From the NCBI GenBank assembly GCA_963786985.1, contig CAWBBL010000015.1, forward strand, positions 124,001-188,000: 64,000 nt of DNA. The letters run 5' to 3'. The translations under genes and the position numbers were made by a program. The notes under the pieces were generated by a model. That model was not told where the DNA came from. It saw only the letters and a list, made by a program, of their open reading frames with translations, and made no database searches. Below, piece by piece: positions 8,485-17,343 of the stretch. The stretch comes from Desertimonas sp963786985. GTDB taxonomy: Bacteria; Actinomycetota; Acidimicrobiia; Acidimicrobiales; Ilumatobacteraceae. Each line of letters begins with the position of its first letter. Within the stretch, counting starts at the first letter, position 1.

Positions 8485-9042
8485 GTGATCGACGAGACAC
8501 TGCTCGAAACCATCGACAAGATGGATAAGGCCGTGGCCCACGTCCAGTCGCAGTTCCAGACGGTGCGCACCGGACGGGCGGCGCCGGCGCTGGTCGAACG
8601 GCTCACGGTCGACTACTACGGCACGCAGGTGCCGATCGTCCAGCTGGCCACGATCCAGGTGCCGGAGGCTCGGCAGCTGCTGGTCCGGCCGCATGACCGC
8701 AGCACGCTGGCGGCCATCGAGAAGGCGATCCGCGACTCCGACCTCGGTGTCGCCCCGGGCAACGACGGAGCGGCGATCCGCTTGTCATTCCCGCCGTTGA
8801 CCGAGGAACGCCGCAAGGAGTACGTCAAGGTCGTCAAACACCTCGCCGAGGAGGGACGCGTCGCGGTGCGCAACGTCCGGCGAGAGGCCCGCAAGCACCT
8901 CGAGGGCGCCGAGAAGCAGGGGGCGATCTCGGCCGACGAGCTCGACCGCGCCGAGAAGGAGTTGGAGAAGATCACCCACGACCACACCGAGTCGATCGAC
9001 GCTGCGCTGCACCGCAAGGAGGCGGAGCTGCTCGAGGTCTGA
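8485..9042 (+). CDS. frr: Ribosome recycling factor
   Basis: Seen: 185 residues, exactly the normal family length, if GTG 8485 is used. The protein then begins IDETLLETIDKMDKAV after the initiator, like other RRFs. The conserved FQTVRTGRAAPALVERL, the beta-domain region, and the C-terminal helix LDRAEKELEKITHDH are intact. Known: RRF splits post-termination ribosomes with EF-G. An in-frame GTG at 8467 would add six residues. I chose 8485 from family length and the TACGCT box 7 nt upstream. Confidence 0.93.
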   Translation: MIDETLLETIDKMDKAVAHVQSQFQTVRTGRAAPALVERLTVDYYGTQVPIVQLATIQVPEARQLLVRPHDRSTLAAIEKAIRDSDLGVAPGNDGAAIRLSFPPLTEERRKEYVKVVKHLAEEGRVAVRNVRREARKHLEGAEKQGAISADELDRAEKELEKITHDHTESIDAALHRKEAELLEV

Positions 9043-9087
9043 GATGACCCCGAGGGTGCCCGCGCAGGAGACCAAGGAGACGGATCG

Positions 9088-9661
9088 ATGAGCGACGATC
9101 AGTGGACGAAGGGCCAGGGCGAGCGACGCGACCCCCGCGACGTGGACGACAGCGCCGAGTTCGGTGGACCGCTCTTTCCTGACGAGCCCGTCGAGGAGAA
9201 CGGTCGGCCGGCAACCGGACGCCCCGACGACACCGGTCAGCCGCGCCTGCGGTTCGGTCCAGACGACACCGGTCCGCTGCCCCACTGGACGGCGCCACCG
9301 ACGGGAGAGATCCCGAGTCTCGGCACGCCAGCGAGTGGTGCGGCCGCCGGAGATGATGATTCCGACGATGTCGATGTGTGGTCGACGTTCACCACCGAGT
9401 CACCGGTGTGGCGGGACGATGACCCCGTGACCACGGTGATGGATCAGGTGGCGAGGGAGCCTGATGCGAGTGGGGCGTCCGATCGCAGCGGTGGCACGGC
9501 GCGACGCGCCGATCCGAGCGGTGGGTATGACCGCCCCGTCGACAGCTCCGGCAGCGGCGAGTTCGACCTCCCGGAGTCCGACTACGGACGCTACGGGAGT
9601 GGCTACGGCCCATCGACCGGGGAAGTGGCCAGATCGCGAGGAACCCAACCCGGTGATCTGA
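9088..9661 (+). CDS. cdsA: N-terminal disordered segment of CdsA (upstream frame of a split gene)
   Basis: Seen: the frame opens at ATG 9088, behind an AAGGAG. It encodes an acidic, Pro/Gly/Ser-rich low-complexity region of about 190 residues (for example PDDTGPLPHWTAPPTGEIP and DVDVWSTFTTESPVWRDDD) with no membrane segment. The frame stays open to 10050, but after about 9660 its translation turns His/Arg-rich, the shadow of the true downstream frame, which opens at 9662 in the +1 register. I therefore treat 9088-9661 as the N-terminal part of the following cytidylyltransferase, joined by a +1 shift somewhere in about 9640-9690. The alternative is a separate soluble protein, or an internal CdsA start. 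Confidence 0.6.
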
Positions 9662-10654
9662 GTGGTGAGGTACCCGCTCGCGCCGCGACGGGAGCCGGGA
9701 CGGATCACGATCGGCACCGACCCTTCACTGATGCCGCGGCGCCCGACCGATCCGACGCGTCGTCGGCCGGGACAGCAGCGATCCGGCCGGCCGGTCGGTC
9801 CCACCCGGACCTCAGCCGTGCCGCCGCGCAACATGGGCAACGCGATCATCGCCGGGCTGGTGATCGCCGCGGTGTTCATCATCGCCCTGCTCACCCGGCC
9901 GGTCATCGTCCTCGCCATCATCGTCGTGATCCTCGCCCTGGCGGCGTGGGAGTACTTCGGCAAGATCACCGAGAAGGGCTACCGCCCGGCCGTCGCCCCC
10001 GGCCTGGCCGCCTGTGTGTGCGCTCCACTGGCCGCCTATTGGGTCGGTGACGGTGCCTTGCCGCTCGTCGTCGCCTTCGCCTTCATGGCCGGTGCTGTCG
10101 GGTTCATCGGCGCCCGTGGGGTCGAGTCGGGTCCCCTGCCGAACATGGCGGTGACGACGATGGGTGTCGTCTGGATCGGACTGCTCGGCGGCTACGCCGC
10201 GCTGATCCTGCGCTTCTCGACAGCGTTCGTCTCCAACGACATCGGCACCGACACGTTGTTCATGCTCGCCCTCGGGGTCGCAGCCAACGACGTGGGGGCC
10301 CTTGTGGTCGGTTCAGCGGTCGGGCGCACGCCGTTGCGTCCCTGGGTGAGCCCGAGCAAGACGCTCGAGGGTCTCCTCGGGGGAGCCCTCGTCACGATCA
10401 TCGCCCTGTTCATCGCCAGCAAGATCAACACCGAGGGCACCTGGACCGACGCGTCCGACGTACTCCTGCTCGGGCTCGTGATCGCCGTCATGGCCCCGCT
10501 CGGTGACCTCACCGAGAGCATGTTCAAACGCAACCTCGACATCAAGGACTTCGGAACGATCGTCCAGGGCCACGGAGGCGTGCTCGATCGCTTCGACGGC
10601 TATCTGTTCGCCTTGCCGGCGGTCTACTACTTCACACTCGTGACGCTCTTCTAG
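9662..10654 (+). CDS. cdsA: Phosphatidate cytidylyltransferase, catalytic membrane part
   Basis: Seen: the frame encodes 330 residues. The first 58 are a basic Pro/Arg-rich linker, followed by about eight membrane helices. The CDP-diglyceride synthetase signature lies near the C-terminus: SMFKRNLDIKDFG followed by GHGGVLDR, with Ser, Lys, Lys-Asp, His-Gly-Gly and Asp-Arg all in place. Known: CdsA makes CDP-diacylglycerol from phosphatidic acid and CTP, the branch point for phospholipids. The frame is closed upstream by TGA at 9659-9661, so the first possible codon is GTG 9662, which has no ribosome site; see the frame-change finding. Its place between frr and dxr is the standard order. Confidence 0.9.
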   Translation: MVRYPLAPRREPGRITIGTDPSLMPRRPTDPTRRRPGQQRSGRPVGPTRTSAVPPRNMGNAIIAGLVIAAVFIIALLTRPVIVLAIIVVILALAAWEYFGKITEKGYRPAVAPGLAACVCAPLAAYWVGDGALPLVVAFAFMAGAVGFIGARGVESGPLPNMAVTTMGVVWIGLLGGYAALILRFSTAFVSNDIGTDTLFMLALGVAANDVGALVVGSAVGRTPLRPWVSPSKTLEGLLGGALVTIIALFIASKINTEGTWTDASDVLLLGLVIAVMAPLGDLTESMFKRNLDIKDFGTIVQGHGGVLDRFDGYLFALPAVYYFTLVTLF

Positions 10655-10676
10655 GGCCGGCGAATCCAGCGCTGCC

Positions 10677-11825
10677 GTGACTCCGGTTCGTGTCGCGATC
10701 GCCGGGTCGTCGGGTTCGATCGGCACCCAGACGCTCGACGTCGTGCGTGCCGAGACCGGCCGCTACGAAGTCGTCGGCCTCGGCGTGGGCTCCGACGTCG
10801 CCACCCTCGTGGCCCAGGCCACCGAGTTCCGCCCAGCCGCTGTCGCCGTCGGCGACCCGACGCGGCGTGCCGAGGTCGCCGCCGCGTTGCCGTGGGCCAC
10901 GGTTGTCGACCTCGAGGATCTGGCCGAGACCGCCGACGTCGTGGTCAACGCGGTCGTCGGGTTCGCCGGGCTCCCGGTCACGGTCGCCACGTTGACGGCG
11001 GGCAAGCGTCTGGCGCTCGCCAACAAGGAGAGCCTCATCGCCGCCGGTCCGGTGGTGCGGCCGTTGCGCTCGGTCGACGGCGCCGAGCTCGTACCCGTCG
11101 ACTCCGAGCACTGTGCCGTGCACCAGTGTCTGCGGGCGTCCGCCGACACGGGCCGCGAGGTTGCCCGCATCGTCCTGACAGCCAGTGGCGGCCCGTTCCG
11201 CGGCCGGCGGGCGACCGACCTCGCCGCCGTCACCGTTGCCGAGGCCCTCGCTCATCCGACGTGGTCGATGGGCCCGAAGATCACGATCGACTCGAGCACG
11301 CTGATGAACAAGGGCCTCGAAGTGATCGAGGCCCACGAACTGTTCGACGTGCCGTTCGACGACATCGAGGTCGTCGTCCACCCGCAGTCGGTGATCCACT
11401 CGATGGTCGAATTCACGGACGGGTCGACGGTGGCCCAGCTGAGCAAACCGGACATGCGCCTGCCGATCGGCTACGCCCTCGGCTATCCCGACCGTGCCGC
11501 GACGGCGTTCGGGCGCATCGACTGGGCCGAGCTGCATCGGCTCGACTTCGAGCTGCCCGACCTGGACACGTTTCGCTGCCTCGGCCTCGCCTATGACGCA
11601 GGCCGGATGGGCGGAACCGCCCCGGCCTGGTTGAGCGCGGCCAACGAAGTCGCCGTCGATGCGTTCCTCGCCGGGCGGATCTCGTGGGGGCAGATCGCCG
11701 AGGTGTGCAAAGCGGTGCTCGACCGGCATGATGCAGTGGTGCCGATCTCGGTGGGCGACGTCGTCGAGGCTGACCTGGCTGCCCGCCGAGTCGCCGCCGA
11801 ACAAGTCGCCTACGCTCGGCAGTAA
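10677..11825 (+). CDS. dxr: 1-deoxy-D-xylulose 5-phosphate reductoisomerase
   Basis: Seen: 382 residues, GTG start. The NADPH-binding Rossmann motif is GSSGSIGTQTLDV. Also present are LANKESLIAAG, the metal/substrate site VDSEHCAVHQ, TASGGPF, and the flexible-loop region WSMGPKITIDSSTLMNKG. Known: Dxr commits carbon to the non-mevalonate (MEP) pathway and is the fosmidomycin target. Together with ispG two genes later it shows the host makes isoprenoids by this route. The spacing of about 20 bases after cdsA suggests an operon. Confidence 0.97.
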   Translation: MTPVRVAIAGSSGSIGTQTLDVVRAETGRYEVVGLGVGSDVATLVAQATEFRPAAVAVGDPTRRAEVAAALPWATVVDLEDLAETADVVVNAVVGFAGLPVTVATLTAGKRLALANKESLIAAGPVVRPLRSVDGAELVPVDSEHCAVHQCLRASADTGREVARIVLTASGGPFRGRRATDLAAVTVAEALAHPTWSMGPKITIDSSTLMNKGLEVIEAHELFDVPFDDIEVVVHPQSVIHSMVEFTDGSTVAQLSKPDMRLPIGYALGYPDRAATAFGRIDWAELHRLDFELPDLDTFRCLGLAYDAGRMGGTAPAWLSAANEVAVDAFLAGRISWGQIAEVCKAVLDRHDAVVPISVGDVVEADLAARRVAAEQVAYARQ

Positions 11826-11838
11826 CCGCGAGACCACG

Positions 11839-13155
11839 ATGCAGACGAACGAACAGCCCTCCGTCGGGCGCCAGCTCCCGCCGCCCATCGCGGGTACGCG
11901 GTTCGACCGCTTCCGCGGCGAGGTGATGGCCGGTGGCGCGGTGACGGAACGGGATCCGGCCGAGGAGCCATTCGGCGGCGGGTCCTCGGGCGCGGTCGCC
12001 GGGCTGGCGATCCTCGGATTGTTCGTGTGGCTCGGGTTCACCAGCGGGTGGATGCTGCTGTTCGTCGTGGGCATCCTCGTCTCCGTGTTCCTCCACGAGC
12101 TCGGCCACTTCGTGACGGCGCGACTCACCGGGATGAAGGCGACGCAGTTCTTCATCGGTTTCGGTCCGCGCCTGTGGAGCTTCCACCGTGGCGAGACCGA
12201 GTACGGCGTACGTTTGCTGCCGCTCGGAGCGTTCGTGCGCATCATCGGGATGAACAATCTCGACGACGTGCCGCCGGCCGACGAGGCGCGCACGTACCGG
12301 CAGAAGTCGTACCCCCGGCGGATGCTCGTGATCACGGCGGGCTCGTTGATGCACCTGCTGATCGCCATCGTCTTGTTGTTCGGGGTCTTTGCGATTCGCG
12401 GCCAGATCGTCGACCGCGTCGGAGCAGAGGTCGGTGACGTCGCGGCCGACAGCGGTGCCGACGTGGCCGGCCTGCGTCAGGGCGACATCGTCGTGTCCGT
12501 CGGTGGAGTCCCTGTGGAGGACGGTGACCTCGGGGCGGCAGTCCGCCAAGCCGAACCCGGCGACACCGTTGCCGTGGTGTTCGAGCGCGACGGTCAGCAG
12601 CTCACGGTCGACGCCACGCTGGGTGAGAACACGACGCCCGGCGAGTTGAACGGGACGGCACTGCTCGGGGTGACGTCGCGTGGGGCGACGGAGTGGGAGG
12701 AGCTGTCGGTGGGCGAGGCGGCGACGACGACGTTCACCGACCTGGCGCCTGCCACGTGGGAGTCGACGAAGGGCATCGTCCAGGTGCTCAACCCGATCAA
12801 CATCATCGACCACCTGACCGGCGAGTCCGAAGACTTGCGCACCAGGCCGACAACGATTGTCGGGGTGACCGGCGTCAGCGACGACATCGGCGAATTGCAA
12901 GGACTCGCCGGGGTGCTCTATCTCCTGGCCATCCTCAACGTGTTCGTGGGCGTGTTCAACATGTTCCCACTGCTCCCGCTCGACGGCGGCCATGCGGCGA
13001 TCGCCACGTACGAGCGCGTCCGGGAGATCGGCAGAGGCGGGCGGCGCTACTTCGCCGACGTGGCCAGGCTGATGCCATTCACCATGGGTGTCATCGCCGT
13101 ACTCTTCTTCCTGTTCATGTCGGGCCTGTACCTCGACATCACAAAACCGCTCTGA
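11839..13155 (+). CDS. rseP: Site-2 intramembrane zinc metalloprotease RseP
   Basis: Seen: 438 residues. The active-site helix carries HELGH. A PDZ domain lies at about residues 195-280, and the second metal motif NMFPLLPLDGGH supplies the Asp ligand. There are about four membrane segments, plus a cytoplasmic N-terminus of about 50 residues. Known: site-2 proteases cut anti-sigma factors and other membrane regulators; the mycobacterial homologue Rip1 sits in the same dxr-rip-ispG order. The ATG at 11839 is 13 bases after dxr; earlier in-frame sequence is dxr shadow. It overlaps ispG by one base. Confidence 0.95.
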   Translation: MQTNEQPSVGRQLPPPIAGTRFDRFRGEVMAGGAVTERDPAEEPFGGGSSGAVAGLAILGLFVWLGFTSGWMLLFVVGILVSVFLHELGHFVTARLTGMKATQFFIGFGPRLWSFHRGETEYGVRLLPLGAFVRIIGMNNLDDVPPADEARTYRQKSYPRRMLVITAGSLMHLLIAIVLLFGVFAIRGQIVDRVGAEVGDVAADSGADVAGLRQGDIVVSVGGVPVEDGDLGAAVRQAEPGDTVAVVFERDGQQLTVDATLGENTTPGELNGTALLGVTSRGATEWEELSVGEAATTTFTDLAPATWESTKGIVQVLNPINIIDHLTGESEDLRTRPTTIVGVTGVSDDIGELQGLAGVLYLLAILNVFVGVFNMFPLLPLDGGHAAIATYERVREIGRGGRRYFADVARLMPFTMGVIAVLFFLFMSGLYLDITKPL

Positions 13156-14381
13156 TGAAGGTCGCCGACAGCACCGAGCGCCGTCTGACGCAGCAGATCC
13201 ACGTCGGCGCCGTGCCGGTGGGTGGTGGCGCGCCGATCACCGTGCAGTCGATGACGATCACCAAGACGGCCGACGTCGAGGGCACCCTCCAGCAGATCTA
13301 CGCCTTGGCGGCGGCCGGCTGCGACATCGTGCGCTGCACGTGCAACGAGGCGGAGGCGGCCGAAGGGCTGGCCCACATCGTGCCCCGTTCGCCGGTGCCC
13401 GTGATCGCCGACATCCACCATCAGTACCGCATGGCCTTGGCGGCGCTGGAAGCCGGCGTCCAGGGTTTGCGCCTCAACCCCGGCAACATCCGCAAGCCCG
13501 AGCACATCAAGGCGGTGGCCAGCGAAGCGCGCGACCGCGCGGTGCCGATCCGCATCGGCGTCAACGCCGGTTCCCTCGACCCCGCCCTCTACGAGCGCCA
13601 CGGCGGCGCGACCCCCGAGGCGATGGTCGAGTCGGCGCTGCAGGAGCTCGCCTTGTTCCGCGAGGTCGACTTCGACCTCGTCAAGATCTCGGTCAAGGCG
13701 TCGAGTGTTCCGCTGATGGTCGAGGCCTACCGGCAACTCGCCGACGCCACCGACCATCCCCTGCATCTCGGCGTCACCGAGGCCGGGCCTCCGCCGGCTG
13801 GGCTGATCAAGGCGACCGCCGGAATTTCCACCCTGTTGCTCGAGGGGATCGGCGACACGATCCGCTACTCGCTCACTGCCGACCCGGTCGAGGAAGCTCG
13901 CGCCGGCCGCCAACTGCTCGAGTCGCTCGGCCTGCGTGAACGCAAGAACGTCGACCTGATCGCCTGTCCGTCATGCGGCCGGGCGGAGATCGACGTGATC
14001 GACGTCGCCAAGCGGGCGATGGAGGCGTTCGGCGAGCGGCAGCTCCCGTTGCAGGTGGCGGTGATGGGCTGCGTCGTCAACGGTCCCGGTGAGGCACGAG
14101 AGGCCGACCTCGGCATCGCTGCCGGCAACAAGCGCGGCCACCTGTTCGTCAAAGGCCGGAACATCGCCGTGGTGCCCGAGACCGAGATGGTCGACGCCCT
14201 CGTCGAATGGGCGGAGTTCATCAACGAGCACGGCATCGAGGCGGCGATCTCCAGGGCCGACACCACCAAGGCCGAGCGCGAGGCGGCGCGGGACCGCTCC
14301 GCGTTGCTCGATGCCAGGGGCGTCGACGCCAACCACGACGAAGCACGGATCGTCGAGATCCGCAAGACGGTTGCTCCGTAA
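13155..14381 (+). CDS. ispG: 4-hydroxy-3-methylbut-2-enyl diphosphate synthase (GcpE)
   Basis: Seen: 408 residues. The TIM-barrel part has VQSMTITKTADVEGT and LRLNPGNIR. The iron-sulfur part has CPSCGR and GCVVNGPGE, which give three Cys ligands of the [4Fe-4S] cluster, with Glu after the second motif. Known: IspG performs the penultimate step of the MEP pathway. Its ATG shares a base with the rseP stop (TGATG). A C-terminal tail of about 35 residues, rich in Glu/Ala/Arg, extends past the usual end and has no motif. Confidence 0.97.
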   Translation: MKVADSTERRLTQQIHVGAVPVGGGAPITVQSMTITKTADVEGTLQQIYALAAAGCDIVRCTCNEAEAAEGLAHIVPRSPVPVIADIHHQYRMALAALEAGVQGLRLNPGNIRKPEHIKAVASEARDRAVPIRIGVNAGSLDPALYERHGGATPEAMVESALQELALFREVDFDLVKISVKASSVPLMVEAYRQLADATDHPLHLGVTEAGPPPAGLIKATAGISTLLLEGIGDTIRYSLTADPVEEARAGRQLLESLGLRERKNVDLIACPSCGRAEIDVIDVAKRAMEAFGERQLPLQVAVMGCVVNGPGEAREADLGIAAGNKRGHLFVKGRNIAVVPETEMVDALVEWAEFINEHGIEAAISRADTTKAEREAARDRSALLDARGVDANHDEARIVEIRKTVAP

Positions 14382-14472
14382 CCGCGTTCCCCGGCCACGC
14401 CAGCCGTAGCTGGTCACTCCCTCGCTGGCGCCCGGTCGCTCGCGTCCGTCGACGATCGTCCACGGATGCGAT

Positions 14473-15432
14473 TCAGGCGGTGGCGACGAACGCCATCTCG
14501 CCGGGGGCGATGTCCAGACGGTCGCCAGGCGCGAGGTAACCGACTCGACCGGGCACGACGATGACGAGTTCGTCCGTCTTGGCCAGCCGCTCGGCCGGAC
14601 CAACCAGGCGGAGCAGACGGATCGACGTGTCGGCAAGCGGGTAGACCCGCGCCGCCGACATCACCGGGTCGAGCAGCGGGGTCGGGTCCATCACTTCGAG
14701 GACCGTGTCGACGTCCACGGACTTGGTCGTCAATCCGGCCCGCACGACGTTGTCGCTCGCTCCCATCAGCTCGACACCAGCGCCGCCGAGGTAGCAGTGC
14801 AAGTTGCCCGGGGCCAGTTGGATCGCCTCACCAGGTTCGAGCTGGATGTAGTTGAGCAACAGGGTGAGGCCGATGCTCGGATCGCCGGGGTACCGGTCAG
14901 CCAGCCGAATCACCCAGCGGGCCTCGGGCCGGCTGCTCCCGGCGCACGCCTCGATGATCGGGCCGACGTCGACCTTGCCGCGCAGGAGGGCGGCGATCGT
15001 GGCGGCGACGCCGGTGCTCTCGAACGCCGCGGCAAAGCGGTGGAGCCCCACCTCCTCGAGGAGGGCGATCGTCTCGTCGATCGGGCGGACGCCGCAGAAC
15101 GCCTCGAAGTCCGTCAGCGCACACAGCAGCTCGGGCTTCGGGTATGGGTCCGGGTAGCGTCCGGCCTGGTAACCCGCTTGCGCCTGTTCGGCGGTCGGGT
15201 GGGTTTGCAGCGACAGCGGTTGGGCGGCGGCAAGCACCTTGAGCAGGTAGGGAAGGGTCCCGGTCAGCACCGAGAGGTCGCGCCCGTCCGGGAGTCGCGA
15301 CATCCCCGACGGATGGGTACCCAGCCACAGCTCGGCCCACGGGGTGCCGTCAGGCTGGCGCCCGAACAACTCGGGGATGAACCGCTCATCGCCCCACGGG
15401 TAGTGCTGGACGGCCCCGGTGATCGGTTGCAT
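14473..15432 (-). CDS. manA: Class I mannose-6-phosphate isomerase
   Basis: Seen: 319 residues starting MQPITGAVQHYPWGD. The zinc ligands of type I phosphomannose isomerases are all visible: Gln and His in SLQTHPT, Glu in YPKPELLCAL, and His in APGNLHCYLGG. Known: the enzyme interconverts mannose 6-phosphate and fructose 6-phosphate for GDP-mannose and glycan synthesis. It is convergent with ispG; the 91-base gap has a weak CGCCAGC/GCTGGCG inverted repeat but no T tract, so no terminator is claimed. It is about 25 bases downstream of mscR on the same strand. Confidence 0.94.
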   Translation of the reverse strand: MQPITGAVQHYPWGDERFIPELFGRQPDGTPWAELWLGTHPSGMSRLPDGRDLSVLTGTLPYLLKVLAAAQPLSLQTHPTAEQAQAGYQAGRYPDPYPKPELLCALTDFEAFCGVRPIDETIALLEEVGLHRFAAAFESTGVAATIAALLRGKVDVGPIIEACAGSSRPEARWVIRLADRYPGDPSIGLTLLLNYIQLEPGEAIQLAPGNLHCYLGGAGVELMGASDNVVRAGLTTKSVDVDTVLEVMDPTPLLDPVMSAARVYPLADTSIRLLRLVGPAERLAKTDELVIVVPGRVGYLAPGDRLDIAPGEMAFVATA

Positions 15433-15459
15433 CGTTGCGCCCCGGTGATCCGCGTCTGC

Positions 15460-16545
15460 CTACAGGACGACGACAGACCGCAGCACGTCGCCCCGTTCCA
15501 TCTTGTGGAAGGCATCCTCGATCCCATCGAGCCCGATCTCTTCGGACACGAACCGATCGAGGTCGAGGCGGCCCTGTCGATACAGCTCGATGAGCATCGG
15601 AAAGTCACGGGATGGGAGGCAGTCGCCGTACCACGAGGACTTCAACGCGCCCCCGCGGCCGAACACCTCGATGAACGGCAGCTCGAGAGTGACGTCGGGC
15701 CGGGGCACGCCGACGAGCACGACCGTTCCGGCCAGGTCGCGAGCCTCGAACGCTTGGCGGTAGACGGCCGGCAGACCGATCGCCTCGATGCAGACGTCGG
15801 CGCCGAAGCCGCCGGTCACCGATCGGATGTAGGCCACCGGGTCCTCGTTCGCCGAGTTGCAGGTGTGCGTCGCCCCGAAGCTCTCGGCAATGGCCAGTTT
15901 GCGGTCGTCGATGTCCACCGCCACGATCGTTGCCGCTCCGGCCAGGTAGGCGCCGGCGACCGCCGCACTGCCGACCCCGCCGCACCCGAACACGGCGACG
16001 GACTGACCGCGTGTCACCCCACCGGTGTTGATGGCCGCCCCGAGGCCGGCCATCACGCCACAGCCGAGTAGCCCGGCAACGGTGGCCGGCGCCGATTCGT
16101 CGACCTTCGTGCACTGGCCAGACGCGACGAGTGTCTTGTCGGCAAAGGCGCCGATCCCCAGGGCGGGGGAGAGCTCGCGGCCATTCTCCAAGGTCATCTT
16201 CTGACGGGCGTTGAACGTGTCGAAGCAGTACCACGGCTGACCGCGCCGGCAGGCGCGGCACTGGCCGCACACCGCCCGCCAGTTGAGGATGACGAAGTCA
16301 CCCGGGGCCACGTCCGTGACGTCGGCGCCGACCTCCTCGACGACCCCTGCGGCCTCGTGCCCGAGGAGGAACGGGAAGTCGTCGTTGATCCCGCCCTCGC
16401 GGTAGTGCAGGTCGGTGTGGCACACCCCGCACGCCTGGACCTTGACGATCGCCTCGCCCGGCCCCGGGTCGGGAACGACGATGCTCTCGATGCTGACGGG
16501 CTCACCCTTGGCGCTGGCGACGACTCCCCGGACGGTCTGCGGCAT
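15460..16545 (-). CDS. mscR: S-(hydroxymethyl)mycothiol dehydrogenase
   Basis: Seen: 361 residues of a zinc-dependent medium-chain dehydrogenase. Catalytic zinc ligands are Cys42 (GVCHTD) and His63-Glu64 (GHEAAG). Structural zinc Cys are 93, 96, 99 and 107 (CGQCRACRRGQPWYC). The NAD site is FGCGGVGSAAV. Known: this subgroup oxidises the mycothiol adduct of formaldehyde (also reduces S-nitrosomycothiol) and marks organisms that use mycothiol. The ATG at 16545 was chosen over an in-frame start at 16602 because it gives the family length and the earlier one lies in the palindromic repeat. A general class III alcohol dehydrogenase role is the main alternative. Confidence 0.86.
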   Translation of the reverse strand: MPQTVRGVVASAKGEPVSIESIVVPDPGPGEAIVKVQACGVCHTDLHYREGGINDDFPFLLGHEAAGVVEEVGADVTDVAPGDFVILNWRAVCGQCRACRRGQPWYCFDTFNARQKMTLENGRELSPALGIGAFADKTLVASGQCTKVDESAPATVAGLLGCGVMAGLGAAINTGGVTRGQSVAVFGCGGVGSAAVAGAYLAGAATIVAVDIDDRKLAIAESFGATHTCNSANEDPVAYIRSVTGGFGADVCIEAIGLPAVYRQAFEARDLAGTVVLVGVPRPDVTLELPFIEVFGRGGALKSSWYGDCLPSRDFPMLIELYRQGRLDLDRFVSEEIGLDGIEDAFHKMERGDVLRSVVVL

Positions 16546-16570
16546 GGGCGTCAACCTAATCGGGCCGCTC

Positions 16571-16646
16571 ATCTGGGGAAGATCCGTGTCAGGGCCTGAC
16601 ACGGAACGTCCCCAGATGGTGAATTGACACAGATCTTCCCCAGATG
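16571..16646. repeat. Three-arm palindromic repeat, copy A
   Basis: Left arm 16571-16593 and right arm 16595-16617 pair at 21 of 23 positions around a single base. A third arm at 16625-16646 repeats the right arm, sharing the core GATCTTCCCCAGATG. The same element, including the GGGGGCGCGG that follows, is found at 57586-57670. It fills the gap between nucS and mscR and ends 11 bases from the nucS stop. It may act as a terminator hairpin or be a REP-like mobile element. Confidence 0.8.
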
Positions 16647-16657
16647 TGGGGGCGCGG

Positions 16658-17317
16658 TCAGAACAGGCGTAGGTCGCTCGGCTCCATCCCGCGCAGCTCG
16701 TCGTAGTCGACCTCGATCCACCGCAGGCCGCGCGCCTCGGCGAGCACCCGCGCTTGGGGCTTGACGCGCTGGGCCACGAACACGCCGCGGACCTCGCCGA
16801 GCGCGGAGTCCAGCCGCAACCGCTCGATGTAGCGGACCAACTGCTCGACCCCGTCGATCTCCCCGCGACGCTTGACCTCGATGGCGACGACCGTCCCGTC
16901 GGCGTCGCGGCACACGAGGTCGACCGGGCCGATCGCCGTCGGATACTCCCGGCGGATCAACGTGAGACCGCGTTCGATCGCCGCTGGTGTGGCCGCCAGC
17001 AGCGCCTGGAGGTGGGCCTCGACGCCGTCCTTGCTGAGTCCTGGGTCGGAGCCGAGGTTCCACGTCGTATCGGAGACGATCTCATGCATCGTGATCGTCA
17101 GGCCCTCGCCCTTGGCGTTCGTCACGACCCAGTGGTCGTCGCTCTCGACCAGCCGGTTCGGCGCATTCATCCAGTTCAGCGGCTTGTACGCGCCACCGTC
17201 GGCATGGATCGCCACGCAACCGTCGTTCTTCACCATGATCAGGCGGGTCGCTTCGGGCAGGTGGGCGCTGAGTCGGCCGGCGTAGTCCACGGAGCAGCGG
17301 GCGATCACCAGGCGCAC
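16658..17317 (-). CDS. nucS: Endonuclease NucS (EndoMS), mismatch-specific
   Basis: Seen: 219 residues. An N-terminal DNA-binding and dimer domain (1 to about 110) precedes a RecB-like nuclease domain with Asp133 (GPVDLV), Glu147 and Lys149 (IEVKR) and Gln159, the expected catalytic set. The last residues, DLRLF, match the hydrophobic clamp-binding tail of archaeal and actinobacterial NucS. Known: NucS cuts both strands at mismatches and replaces MutS/MutL in most Actinobacteria and some Archaea. Length and motifs are complete, so it is probably active. Confidence 0.94.
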   Translation of the reverse strand: MRLVIARCSVDYAGRLSAHLPEATRLIMVKNDGCVAIHADGGAYKPLNWMNAPNRLVESDDHWVVTNAKGEGLTITMHEIVSDTTWNLGSDPGLSKDGVEAHLQALLAATPAAIERGLTLIRREYPTAIGPVDLVCRDADGTVVAIEVKRRGEIDGVEQLVRYIERLRLDSALGEVRGVFVAQRVKPQARVLAEARGLRWIEVDYDELRGMEPSDLRLF

Positions 17318-17343
17318 CGGCTCACGCTAACGGCGCGCCCTTC

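Noticed and set aside
10632..12368. Long minus-strand open frame of 578 codons opposite dxr and rseP
   Set aside because: It is Arg/Asp/Gly-rich, has no domain, and lies opposite two genes with full motif sets. High-GC genomes give many such antisense frames.
14382..14472. Terminator between ispG and manA
   Set aside because: A weak 7-base inverted repeat with a long loop and no T tract is not enough.
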